From the NCBI GenBank assembly GCA_903903635.1, contig CAIUZK010000225.1, positions 1 to 64,000 of the forward strand: a DNA stretch of 64,000 nt, read 5' to 3'. The stretch is from an uncultured Bacteroidota bacterium (GTDB taxonomy: Bacteria > Bacteroidota > Bacteroidia > Chitinophagales > Chitinophagaceae). The notes beneath the pieces were generated by a model. That model had not been told where the DNA came from, made no database searches, and was given only the letters and a program-made list of their open reading frames with translations. The first letter of the stretch is position 1; each line of letters begins with the position of its first letter. A program made the position numbers and the translations under genes. Positions 44,844 to 53,101 of this stretch are shown here, piece by piece.

Positions 44844-45773
44844 TTAGCCCTTTATCAACCCAACATTCCGCATTACTCCCTTCCATTTCGTTCTTTTAAG
44901 GGGTGAGTGCTTAAAAGTGCGGTTAAACATTTCCTCATCCATACTTTCCCATTCCTTCAGCGAAAGATTGAGCGCCTCGGGTATGGGTGTTAGTGCGCTT
45001 TCTTTGGTATGGGTTGCGAACCGGTTCCATGGGCACACATCCTGGCATATATCGCACCCAAATATCCATCCTTCCATTTTGTTATGAAACTCACCTGGTA
45101 TCAGGGCATCTTTCAGTTCTATGGTCAGGTAGGAGATACATTTGCTGCCGTCAACCTGTGTGGGTGAAACAATGGCCTGTGTGGGGCAGGCATCCATACA
45201 CCGGGTGCAGGTGCCGCAGTGATCAGTAGCAAAAGGTGCATCGGCCAGGAGGTACAGATCGGTGATGAGTGTGGCTATGAAGAAAAAGGAACCAGCCTTG
45301 CGGCTGATCACATTGCCGTTCTTACCCACCCATCCCAGGCCGCTGCGCACGGCCCAGCTACGTTCGAGCACCGGGGCGCTGTCTACAAATCCACGCCCAT
45401 CTACTTTGCCAATGTGGTCATTGATGAAGGAGAGCATTTCATTAAGTTTTTCACGGATCACAAAATGGTAATCGGTGCCATAAGCATATTTGGCAATCTT
45501 TGGAGCATCTGCTTTTTGCTGTTCTTCAGGAAAATAATTGAGCAGTAGTGTAATAACCGATTTAGCGCCCGGCACCAGTTTGCGCGGATCGGTGCGCAGG
45601 TCGAAGTGTCGCTCCATGTATTGCATGTTGCCCTGGTAGCCATTTTTCAGCCATTGCTCCAGTCGAATAGCATCTTCGGTCATATGTTCGGCTACAGCAA
45701 TGCCGCAGCTCATAAAGCCCAGGCGCGATGCCTCCTGTTTTATCAGTCGGGTATTTTTTTCGGCAGACAGCAA
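44844..45773 (-). CDS. queG: epoxyqueuosine reductase
   Basis: QueG reduces epoxyqueuosine to queuosine in tRNA using a cobalamin and two 4Fe-4S clusters. Motifs: KYAYGTDYHFVIREKL (cobalamin/substrate region), VDSAPVLERSWAVRSGLGWVGKN in two parts, CGTCTRCMDACPTQAI and CDICQDVCPWN (all eight cysteines present). The length of 309 residues is normal. The only upstream start in frame is TTG (45771-45773), since a stop codon stands two codons before it; a TTG start is therefore likely. No other queuosine gene is in the window. Confidence 0.93.
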   Translation of the reverse strand: MLSAEKNTRLIKQEASRLGFMSCGIAVAEHMTEDAIRLEQWLKNGYQGNMQYMERHFDLRTDPRKLVPGAKSVITLLLNYFPEEQQKADAPKIAKYAYGTDYHFVIREKLNEMLSFINDHIGKVDGRGFVDSAPVLERSWAVRSGLGWVGKNGNVISRKAGSFFFIATLITDLYLLADAPFATDHCGTCTRCMDACPTQAIVSPTQVDGSKCISYLTIELKDALIPGEFHNKMEGWIFGCDICQDVCPWNRFATHTKESALTPIPEALNLSLKEWESMDEEMFNRTFKHSPLKRTKWKGVMRNVGLIKG

Positions 45774-45907
45774 TGCTTAAAACCTCAATTTCGTTGCCGA
45801 TAAAGGTAAAGCACATTTAGCAAGATTGGGGATAAACAATAGGAACAATGCTCAGTAAAATTTCAATAGCCCAATGACAAGCACCTACGTACTCCCCGGA
45901 ACAAGGT

Positions 45908-45943
45908 CCCGATTTTTCATCGGGAGGGGTCGGGGGAGGGGCT
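45908..45943. repeat. GC-rich dispersed repeat at the yigZ 3' end
   Basis: A CCCGAT/ATCGGG stem (45908-45913, 45919-45924) is followed by GGGAGGGGTCGGGGGAGGGG. The minus strand reads CCCCTCCCCCGACCCCTCCC, a sort of sequence often scattered in Bacteroidota genomes. The yigZ reading frame enters it and ends inside its hairpin. Confidence 0.7.
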
Positions 45944-46540
45944 TGTAAGGTTAACCCCTCTTATCTCTTCCAGCTTTTTTATGTACCCGGCGCTATGTAT
46001 CCGGGGTATGCCGGCAGTTACTATGCAAAACAATTGCAGATCCTGTTTGTAGATGGTGGTCTCAGCCTGTTTCAGCAGATACAGCACTTCACCCATGGCC
46101 GGATAATCGAAGTTGATTTCTACCAAATCTTCAATCCATTTTTCAGTGGTGGGCACGCCGTCAAGCGCGTGAACTGTAGCTGTTTTGTAGGCATTTATGA
46201 GACCGGGTACGCCAAGCAGTGTGCCGCCAAAATAACGCACTACCACCACAAGTATATTGGTAAGCCCCATGCTGTCTATCTGGCCCAGGATGGGTTTGCC
46301 GGCACTGCCCGAGGGTTCGCCATCGTCATTGGCACGGTACTGTGTGCCATCGATGCCAATGCGGTAAGCATAGCAGTGGTGCACGGCTTTAGGATGTTCT
46401 TTCTTTAAGATCTGTAGTTTTTCTTTTACATCTGCCGGAGTAGCAACAGGGTAGGCATAGGCCAGAAACTTACTCCCTCTGTCTCTGAAATCGCCTGTTG
46501 CGGCAGTGGCTATTGTTTTGTACTTATTGATTACATCCAT
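45917..46540 (-). CDS. yigZ: YigZ/IMPACT family protein
   Basis: The N-terminal UPF0029 domain has DRGSKFLAYAYPV, HHCYAYRIG, the family hallmark NDDGEPSGSAGKPIL and VVVRYFGGTLLGVPGLI (residues 20-125). A second ferredoxin-like domain (about 140-195) follows. IMPACT proteins bind nucleic acid or ribosomes; YigZ's cellular role is not settled. The last residues, LTSPSPDPSR, are translated from a dispersed GC-rich repeat, so the natural C-terminus was probably replaced by about ten residues. Confidence 0.9.
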   Translation of the reverse strand: MDVINKYKTIATAATGDFRDRGSKFLAYAYPVATPADVKEKLQILKKEHPKAVHHCYAYRIGIDGTQYRANDDGEPSGSAGKPILGQIDSMGLTNILVVVVRYFGGTLLGVPGLINAYKTATVHALDGVPTTEKWIEDLVEINFDYPAMGEVLYLLKQAETTIYKQDLQLFCIVTAGIPRIHSAGYIKKLEEIRGVNLTSPSPDPSR

Positions 46541-46589
46541 TTGGTAATATCCCTTTCCAGCGCCGAGATTTTTTAATTACTAATCACCC

Positions 46590-46658
46590 AAAACTAATCA
46601 ATCAACCACCCAATCAACTTATCCCTCGTCCGCCGAAGCTTTAGCGAAGGAGGAAACC
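46590..46658. repeat. CAAT/CAAC tract and inverted CTTCGCTAAAGCT element
   Basis: ATCAATCAACCACCCAATC (about 46594-46612) echoes the microsatellite at 34277. AGCTTTAGCGAAG (about 46636-46648) is the exact inverse of the core repeated at 29-92. Both lie between yigZ and porQ. Confidence 0.65.
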
Positions 46659-46670
46659 AGTCAACTAAAA

Positions 46671-47804
46671 TCACTCCCAATCCGGGTTTTCAGCGTTCCA
46701 TTTCGACTTTTCTCCCCACTGGCCCAGGCCGAATAATTTGTTCAAAGCCAAGGTAAGGCCCAGTTCGTTGTATGGTCCGGAAATATGGTAATAAGAGCGG
46801 CCAAAATGGATCTGAAATTTGTTGAGGTGCAACCCGATACCGAAAGCAAAACCAGCCATGCCGGGTTGAGTGGTCAGTGCTATCTCTTTGCGTCGCAGAT
46901 CGTTGTAAGATACAGTAAGGGTGAGTTTCTTAGCCAGTGTTATCTCGCCGCCCAAAATAAAATGGCGGAACAGTTTATCGCCGAAGTGAGATCCATTGTC
47001 TTTGGTTGTGTCTGTTTGTCCCAGTGCATTGGTCCCTATCAGGTTGGCAGGATCATTATAGCGCACATCCCATTCATAAAGGTGATGAATAGTGGTGAAA
47101 AGCCGGAGTGGCATGTGCTTGAAGCGTTTCGAAACTCCCAGCTGGAGGTCAAAGGGTATAGGTTCAGACGGCATGGAAGCATCAAACTTCTTTACCATTA
47201 CACCCATGTTTTTTGCGGTAGCGCCTATGTCCCAGAGGCTTGCGGTATCATAGTAATTGATCCCCACATCCATACCCGCGGCCGAGCCTGATGCATTGTA
47301 ATGATCGCCATGCGCCCATTTCAATGCGGCGCCATAGCGCCAGTGATCCAGGTATTTGCGCGATGCTCCCAGCGAGACAGTATAGTCATCAGCCCTGAAG
47401 CTGCCATTCTGATTGCCCAGAGGATCGGTATTGTCGAAGGTGCCATAGTTGATGTACTGCAAACCAAAGCAAAAAGAGGTATTCAGTTTGGGCACATCGT
47501 AGCCATAAGCAAGGTTAGAGATGCTTATGCCGGCATAAAAGTTATTGTAGTTCAGTTCCAGTTGGTTGTGCAGTCCCGGGCGCATAAGTGCGGGATTTTG
47601 CAAAGCCAGCGATATGTCGTCCTGCGGATTGGCAACACTGAAGCCGCCAAGCGCCGATACCAGCGGAGAATTGGACATTCTCATAATTTCGAAAGCATAC
47701 TGCCCCCCTGTGACCTGGCTGTGGGCAACCCCACTAACGGAAAGCAGCAGTGATAGTGCTGAATATTTTAACCATTGCATAGAATAAAAACGCTGCTTCA
47801 TCAA
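46671..47804 (-). CDS. porQ: type IX secretion system protein PorQ
   Basis: A signal peptide ends near VAHSQ; the mature protein starts GGQYAFEIMRMSNSPLVSALGG and continues with NPQDDISLALQNPALM, typical of the PorQ/PorV-like family of outer-membrane beta-barrels. Alternating strands (LELNYNNFYAGISISNLAYG, TLTVSYNDLRRKE) continue to the C-terminus. PorQ takes part in T9SS attachment of cargo and LPS handling at the surface. Cargo genes elsewhere in the window carry the matching tails. The length of 377 residues is normal. Confidence 0.85.
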   Translation of the reverse strand: MMKQRFYSMQWLKYSALSLLLSVSGVAHSQVTGGQYAFEIMRMSNSPLVSALGGFSVANPQDDISLALQNPALMRPGLHNQLELNYNNFYAGISISNLAYGYDVPKLNTSFCFGLQYINYGTFDNTDPLGNQNGSFRADDYTVSLGASRKYLDHWRYGAALKWAHGDHYNASGSAAGMDVGINYYDTASLWDIGATAKNMGVMVKKFDASMPSEPIPFDLQLGVSKRFKHMPLRLFTTIHHLYEWDVRYNDPANLIGTNALGQTDTTKDNGSHFGDKLFRHFILGGEITLAKKLTLTVSYNDLRRKEIALTTQPGMAGFAFGIGLHLNKFQIHFGRSYYHISGPYNELGLTLALNKLFGLGQWGEKSKWNAENPDWE

Positions 47805-47901
47805 TATTATTGCCCGTTTTTTGAATTTTGAAATCCGGGACCCGGATTAGTTTATGATCCTGCCTTATTGACGCAACAACATACTGCCGGTTGAACAGGT
47901 A

Positions 47902-48732
47902 TTAGCTATCCTGCTTTTTACCAGCCAGGATCTCTTCCACTATCAGGTGGCTCACACCGGTGGTCGAGAATCCGCCATCGTGGAAAAGGTTCTGCATCGT
48001 AACCATGCGGGTATAGTCGCTGAACATCATTACGCAATAGTTGGCGCAGTCTTCGGCGCTTGCATTGCCCAATGGAGATGTCTTCTCGGCAAAGTGCAAA
48101 AACACATCGAAACCCGATACGCCGCTGCCTGCAGTAGTAGTGGTAGGGCTCTGGCTGATGGTATTCACTCTTACTTTTTTGGAAAAACCATACTGGAATC
48201 CGAAACTCCTTGCTATGCTTTCCATCATGGCCTTTGCATCAGCCATATCATTGTACCCAGGTATAGTGCGCTGTGCGGCTATATAGCTCAGTGCCAGCAC
48301 GCTGCCCCACTCATTGAGTGCATCCAGCTTCATGGCTGTCTGCAATACGCGGTGAAATGACAATGCAGAAATATCAAGCGTCTTCAGGAAGTTCTCGTAA
48401 TTGGTATTGGTATAGACAATATTCTTGCGCACATTCGGACTCATGCCAATACTGTGCAGGATAAAATCCATCTTGCCGCCAAAGATTTCCATACTTTTTT
48501 GCATCAGGGTTTCGATATCGGTGATGCTGGTCGCATCGGCCGGAATCACCTGGCAATTACACATTTTAGCCAGCTCGTTAATCTTACCCATCCTCATGGC
48601 AATAGGTGCATTGGTGAGCACTATTTCAGCGCCCTCGGCCACACAGGCAAGCGCTGTTTTCCAGGCAATGGAGCGCTCATCAAGCGCGCCGAAAATGATT
48701 CCTTTCTTTCCTTTCAGTAATTGGTGAGCCAT
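47902..48732 (-). CDS. fabI: enoyl-ACP reductase (NADH), FabI type
   Basis: A short-chain dehydrogenase fold of the FabI branch: KGIIFGALDERSIAWKTA for NAD binding, HSIGMSPNVR, LALSYIAAQRTIPGYNDM with the catalytic tyrosine, and YX6K completed by YNDMADAK. ARSFGFQYGFSKKVRVNTIS follows. It carries out the last reduction of fatty-acid elongation. The length of 276 residues is normal. Upstream are a -7 box and a long imperfect palindrome. Confidence 0.92.
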   Translation of the reverse strand: MAHQLLKGKKGIIFGALDERSIAWKTALACVAEGAEIVLTNAPIAMRMGKINELAKMCNCQVIPADATSITDIETLMQKSMEIFGGKMDFILHSIGMSPNVRKNIVYTNTNYENFLKTLDISALSFHRVLQTAMKLDALNEWGSVLALSYIAAQRTIPGYNDMADAKAMMESIARSFGFQYGFSKKVRVNTISQSPTTTTAGSGVSGFDVFLHFAEKTSPLGNASAEDCANYCVMMFSDYTRMVTMQNLFHDGGFSTTGVSHLIVEEILAGKKQDS

Positions 48733-48749
48733 AATGCTAATTCAATATT

Positions 48750-48757
48750 CAAATGTA
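48750..48757 (-). promoter_or_regulatory. -7 box (TACATTTG) for fabI
   Basis: An exact TAnnTTTG match on the minus strand lies 17 nt before the fabI ATG. Confidence 0.5.
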
Positions 48758-48797
48758 ATAAACTAATTGCGCCCGGATACATACAATCCAAAGTTTT

Positions 48798-48829
48798 CCT
48801 TATTGAGTTCACTATCGAACCCAATAAGG
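48798..48829. promoter_or_regulatory. imperfect palindrome upstream of fabI
   Basis: CCTTATTG-A-GTTC (48798-48810) and GAAC-C-CAATAAGG (48817-48829) form 13-bp arms with one mismatch and a 6-nt centre, about 40 bp upstream of the fabI -7 box. A repressor/activator operator is possible. No T-run for a terminator. Confidence 0.45.
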
Positions 48830-49142
48830 TTACAAAGTGTAAAAGTAGAAAAAAAGAAGGAGTATTTAAACTGAATAATGTTGGAAATAGGAATTAAATA
48901 AAGTTATCATGATTAGGGGGGAGCCTGTGAGCGAAAACCCCTGTCCCTTTAATGGGAACCGGAAATTTAGCTAATGGGTAAATTCCATGCTTGATTAATT
49001 AATTTGGCAATTTTATTTGTTGTAATGTGTCTGGGGACGGTTACTTAGAGTTGAGCCTATTTCATGTTAATTAAATATATGATAGTTCTGTTATTAGTTT
49101 GTTGCCAATAGTGTAGATGTTCTTCAGCTTTAGGAAGTAAAA
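48830..49142. other. 313-bp intergenic region, nothing recognised
   Basis: AT-rich sequence between the fabI upstream palindrome and the DUF2683 gene. No toxin gene, RNA or repeat is visible. Confidence 0.5.
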
Positions 49143-49367
49143 TTATTTGCATAGCTGAGCCAATTCGTCCATGGTAATTTTTTTTCCTTTACCTGCCATA
49201 AGATCTTTATCTCCCTGCAATATTACATCAACAAATTCAGCGTCATATGGAGATTTACCCGAAGGAGCAACTTCAAATTTTATTTTAAGCGCTTCCATGA
49301 ATGCTTTTAGCGCCACAAACTTGTCGAGGCTGGAAGGATGTGCTATTATAGTATTTGCAGACTTCAT
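49143..49367 (-). CDS. DUF2683 family (antitoxin-like) small protein
   Basis: 74 residues, with TIIAHPSSLDKFVALKAFMEALKIKFEV split across the N-terminal strand and helix, then SPYDAEFVDVILQGDKDLMAGKGKKI. This matches the small DUF2683 proteins of Bacteroidota, which often precede a RelE/ParE-like toxin. No toxin frame follows it here, so it is a lone antitoxin or has another use. Cytoplasmic. No promoter box with a perfect match was seen; CAACTTTG close to the start is near. Confidence 0.7.
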   Translation of the reverse strand: MKSANTIIAHPSSLDKFVALKAFMEALKIKFEVAPSGKSPYDAEFVDVILQGDKDLMAGKGKKITMDELAQLCK

Positions 49368-49726
49368 ATTTACAAAGTTGGTTTATTTTTTCAGAACAGC
49401 AAAACATTATTGGGAACGGATTATATGGCTTTCGGACCATGCAATCATTTATTATTACCTTAACCCCATAGGAATATCATTCGCATAGTGTTTTATAAAT
49501 GTGTTTTGTTATTTAGGGCTAAAATTATAGTAGATGAAGAAATCGGAAGAACTATTGGAAATACCTTTTGAATTATTTTTGTCATTGCGCTAAAATATCA
49601 GGCAAGGATTGGCAAACCGAAAATCCTACCTACCCCTAAAATGCTTATAGTTAAAATTAATATAAAAGCTATTTATCTATCCTTTTCCTCAAAATACAGC
49701 AATACCTTTATTTTAAAATCAAACCT
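49368..49726. other. 359-bp intergenic region, nothing recognised
   Basis: AT-rich divergent spacer between the DUF2683 gene and a T9SS cargo gene. TACCTTTA about 20 nt before the latter's ATG is a near -7 box. Nothing else is supported. Confidence 0.45.
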
Positions 49727-50719
49727 ATGCGGCAGATCCTACTTTCAGCATTAGCAGTGCTTTCCTTATCCTCTGGCGCCTCGGCGCAGATGCCATATAA
49801 TTTCAGGGCTTTCAACCAGGCTTATGTACCGCTCGATTCGGCTACATTGGTAGATTCGGGTTATGCCTGGAACTCTAACGACCTTATGGCCATGCCCATT
49901 GGCTTTCCTTTTCGTATAGATACCATAAATTGTTCCTATTATTTTTCTGAAGGTGGTGCTTCTTTTCTTACGGATACAGCCAATACAACTGTTTCCGGGT
50001 TTATCATGACCTCAGCCAGTCTCGACGACAGGGGGTATTCCATTGATAGTGTTTCGCATTCACCCATAAGGTACAAGGTTACAGGTCCGGTAGGTAATCG
50101 CATTTTTAAAAGCGAGTTTTTCAATGCCGGTTTCGACCAGCAATTGCAGAATTATGGGGTTATGACCGATTCAGTAAATCTGCAGGTATGGTTGTATGAA
50201 GATTCCGATGCTGTGGAAATGAGGTACGGCCCGTCTTTAATTTCCGACCCAACTTATTTTAGCCCTATTAATTTTGCAGGCTACGGACAGGATATAGATA
50301 CTAATGGTAATGGCAAAATTTATGTGCTCAATGGCAATCCGGCTAATCCCACATTGCAGACTGTAGCATTGCTCAATGGCAATCCGGCAACCATTTTTGC
50401 CGGCCTAAGTGCTTTCCCGCCGAGTGGAACGGTTTACCGTTTTTCGCGCAAGGCAGGCACCGGTATCAGCAATGTGCCCGATGCAGAACAGGTTGTGGTT
50501 TATCCTACCATTTGCAGCAATGAGGTAATGATAAAATATACCGGTACCGATAAGCTTGATTATAATGTGATCGCCGTAAACGGTGCAGACATGAAACTTA
50601 CAGGCAGCCTTGATAAAGGGCTGGAACACCTTGATGTCAGCAATCTGCCTGCAGGCATGTACCTGCTGCATGTGCAGAATGCATCTGGCAGTAAAGTATA
50701 CAAGTTTGTGAAGCAGTAA
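49727..50719 (+). CDS. T9SS-secreted hypothetical protein
   Basis: A signal peptide (MRQILLSALAVLSLSSGASAQ) precedes a beta-rich body of about 220 residues with no recognised family (FPFRIDTINCSYYFSEGG, QVWLYEDSDAVEMRYGPS). A type A sorting tail runs from about residue 250: VVVYPTICSNEVMIKY, YNVIAVNGADMKL, LDVSNLPAGMYLLHV and SKVYKFVKQ. It is exported by T9SS; the role is unknown. A strong hairpin follows it. Confidence 0.8.
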   Translation: MRQILLSALAVLSLSSGASAQMPYNFRAFNQAYVPLDSATLVDSGYAWNSNDLMAMPIGFPFRIDTINCSYYFSEGGASFLTDTANTTVSGFIMTSASLDDRGYSIDSVSHSPIRYKVTGPVGNRIFKSEFFNAGFDQQLQNYGVMTDSVNLQVWLYEDSDAVEMRYGPSLISDPTYFSPINFAGYGQDIDTNGNGKIYVLNGNPANPTLQTVALLNGNPATIFAGLSAFPPSGTVYRFSRKAGTGISNVPDAEQVVVYPTICSNEVMIKYTGTDKLDYNVIAVNGADMKLTGSLDKGLEHLDVSNLPAGMYLLHVQNASGSKVYKFVKQ

Positions 50720-50773
50720 GGGCGATTTGTAATTTCTTAATTATACAATATTGTATTTGCCTTCCTAATAGCG

Positions 50774-50811
50774 AATCCAACATTTAGTAAACAGATACTA
50801 AATGTTGGATT
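50774..50811. terminator. long hairpin between convergent T9SS cargo genes
   Basis: Perfect 16-bp arms AATCCAACATTTAGTA/TACTAAATGTTGGATT enclose a 6-nt loop. The position between convergent genes suggests a bidirectional terminator, though the T-runs are short. Confidence 0.7.
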
Positions 50812-50861
50812 TATGCACTTAAACTTCTTCTGAGATCAGTGAATGCTCCTTAAGCATTTTA

Positions 50862-52892
50862 TCACTCCTTTACTAATTTCTTAACTACATTTCCCTGGTC
50901 TGTACCTATGGTCATGTAGTAGATGCCCGGCGGCAGCATAGAAACGTCAACGGTAGTGAGTTGTGCCTGCAACTGGCCTTTCAGGATCACCTGGCCGATG
51001 CTGCCGGTGATACTAAATGAACGTATAGCAGGCGCATTAAACCGGATACTGATTTCGTTGCCTGCAGGATTCGGATAAACATCCGGAATATCATTCACGG
51101 ATGATGCAAGTTGGTCTATACCGGTCCGGCAGGGCTGATCGTTGATGGTAATTCGTTTGGTGATATAGCAGCCGGTAGGCTCCATGTAAGTAATGGTGGA
51201 TGTGCCTAAGGACATGCCCTTCAGGCTGCCGGTATTGGAATCGATTTTTGAAATAGCCGGTTCGCTGCTGTACCAGTGCCCGCCGCCGGAGCCATCGTTG
51301 CATATTACAGTGCGGCCCGGGCAAACGGTATCAGGCGCCGAAATAGGGCCGGGTATCAGCATATAGTTTACACGCATGGTATCTAAGGTAAGGGTGCAGG
51401 CATTCTGGTAATGTACCCAGTAGGTACCTGATTCCCTGACCGTATCGGATACTGTGGTATCGGCATTATACCATACATAATGGGTGCCTGAAGGCGGATG
51501 CAGCAACATGATGTAATTATCGCCGGGTACACATAAAGAGGTGTCCTGGTGAATAATAACTGTATCGATATGAGACGAAACCTTAATGGTATCTTCCAGC
51601 AGGCTGCAACCATTGTATATTTTCACCCAATAGATTCCGGGGGTAGTAACGGTTTTGGTTTCGGTAATAGTCACTCCGTCGTTCCAGAGGTAGCTGGACC
51701 CGGTTCCTGTATCATGCGCTGTAATGGTAATACTGCTCAGGGGAAGAATGCATGTTGATGTGTCATGATGGGTATAATTGGTATCGGTAGCTGAAACATT
51801 GAGTTCTATATTGGGCAGTCCTAATTCGCCATAAGTGCCTGGGGCAAGCGTAAAACTATTGACAACATAATTACAAGAAGTACCAGCCAGATCAGGTGAG
51901 GTAATGCAATCCAGATTGCCAACGAAGTATTTTACAATATAGATCTTATTGTCGGGAGCCAGTTTAAGGTCGCCTGCGTTAGCGGTAGTGCCTACCAGTG
52001 TTTTTGAAGCCACAATGGCTGCGGTAGTAGGTAGTGAAACATTATATTGGTATACCTCGGTGCCATATAAAGTTGAAGTATACAGTTTAGTGCTGTTTGG
52101 CGAAAACTCGGCCCCGTAGTTATTGCCAATATTATCGAGCACCTGGCAATTGCTGACAATACCGGTAGTGGCATCGAAATCAAAAAGCTCGGTGCCATGT
52201 GTTGAGGATCCTTCGCATACCTGGGATACGATCTTGTGCCTGTCGGGGCTAACTTTCATAACACCGGCATTGTATGCAGACAATGTGCCTACATTTGAAA
52301 TTACAGGTGCACTAATACCGGCCGATGTAATATTGTATACCCAGAAAGTTGCTGAATCTCTGCGGTGCGTTATCAGCCATACGTTGCAGGAGTTGCCTTG
52401 TACGGCAATCATTTTCTCGGCAAAATCGGCGCCCATAACTATGCCTGATGATGCGGTTACCACATCACCGAGTCCGCCATGAAGCGACATATCCACTATG
52501 GAGTGTGCAAGCCGCCCTGTAAGGTAAACATCACCGGAAAAGATGTAGTACTGATTAGGTGTACCTATCACCGGCACAATCTGAGCGCCCTGGGCCGCAT
52601 CGAATGTGGAATAGGTTACGATGGATGCGCCGGAGGGCATTACGGTATTGGTTCTGTCCCATACCTTTTTACCATCGGTATAAAAGAGCAGGTTGCCGGA
52701 TGCATCGCAAAGAGATGCAGAACCCTCGAGAATGGCAATACCCGATGTAGTGGCTACAGGAGACCCGCTTACAAAGTTCACAGCACCGCCGGAGCCAAAT
52801 GCCCAGAACATGTTGTAGTTGGTAGAAAACTGAGCAAATGAAGTATTCATTGCCAGTAATGACAGAATGAGGAGTGACAGGGATTTGGTCAT
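50862..52892 (-). CDS. T9SS-secreted beta-propeller protein
   Basis: Signal peptide ends NTSFAQ. Residues 20-400 look like a seven-bladed-type propeller common in Bacteroidota gliding/adhesion proteins: MFWAFGSGGAVNF, GNLLFYTDGKKVWDRTN, GVMKVSPDRHKIVSQ, GAEFSPNSTKLYTS and DLKLAPDNKIYIVKY. Two Ig-like repeats follow (SSYLWNDGVTITETKTVTTPG; HYVWYNADTTVSDTVRESG), then a type A tail (DVYPNPAGNEISIRF ... VDVSMLPPGIYYMTI ... VVKKLVKE). Surface adhesin or binding scaffold inferred. Confidence 0.82.
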   Translation of the reverse strand: MTKSLSLLILSLLAMNTSFAQFSTNYNMFWAFGSGGAVNFVSGSPVATTSGIAILEGSASLCDASGNLLFYTDGKKVWDRTNTVMPSGASIVTYSTFDAAQGAQIVPVIGTPNQYYIFSGDVYLTGRLAHSIVDMSLHGGLGDVVTASSGIVMGADFAEKMIAVQGNSCNVWLITHRRDSATFWVYNITSAGISAPVISNVGTLSAYNAGVMKVSPDRHKIVSQVCEGSSTHGTELFDFDATTGIVSNCQVLDNIGNNYGAEFSPNSTKLYTSTLYGTEVYQYNVSLPTTAAIVASKTLVGTTANAGDLKLAPDNKIYIVKYFVGNLDCITSPDLAGTSCNYVVNSFTLAPGTYGELGLPNIELNVSATDTNYTHHDTSTCILPLSSITITAHDTGTGSSYLWNDGVTITETKTVTTPGIYWVKIYNGCSLLEDTIKVSSHIDTVIIHQDTSLCVPGDNYIMLLHPPSGTHYVWYNADTTVSDTVRESGTYWVHYQNACTLTLDTMRVNYMLIPGPISAPDTVCPGRTVICNDGSGGGHWYSSEPAISKIDSNTGSLKGMSLGTSTITYMEPTGCYITKRITINDQPCRTGIDQLASSVNDIPDVYPNPAGNEISIRFNAPAIRSFSITGSIGQVILKGQLQAQLTTVDVSMLPPGIYYMTIGTDQGNVVKKLVKE

Positions 52893-53101
52893 ATAGGTGT
52901 TTTTTTAAGAGTACATGAGGAGAGTTATGTCTTTTTAATGTATTTCAAATTTAGATGTTTTATTCGAAATTTCAAATTTTTTTATAGAAAATTTTCTTCA
53001 GGTAATTCAGGCTTGCCAACCAATGGAAAATGAGCATTGTTATCAGGGCCTTAAATGCGCTAAATGTATATTCCCAACAGTTAATAGTCAACCACGATCG
53101 C

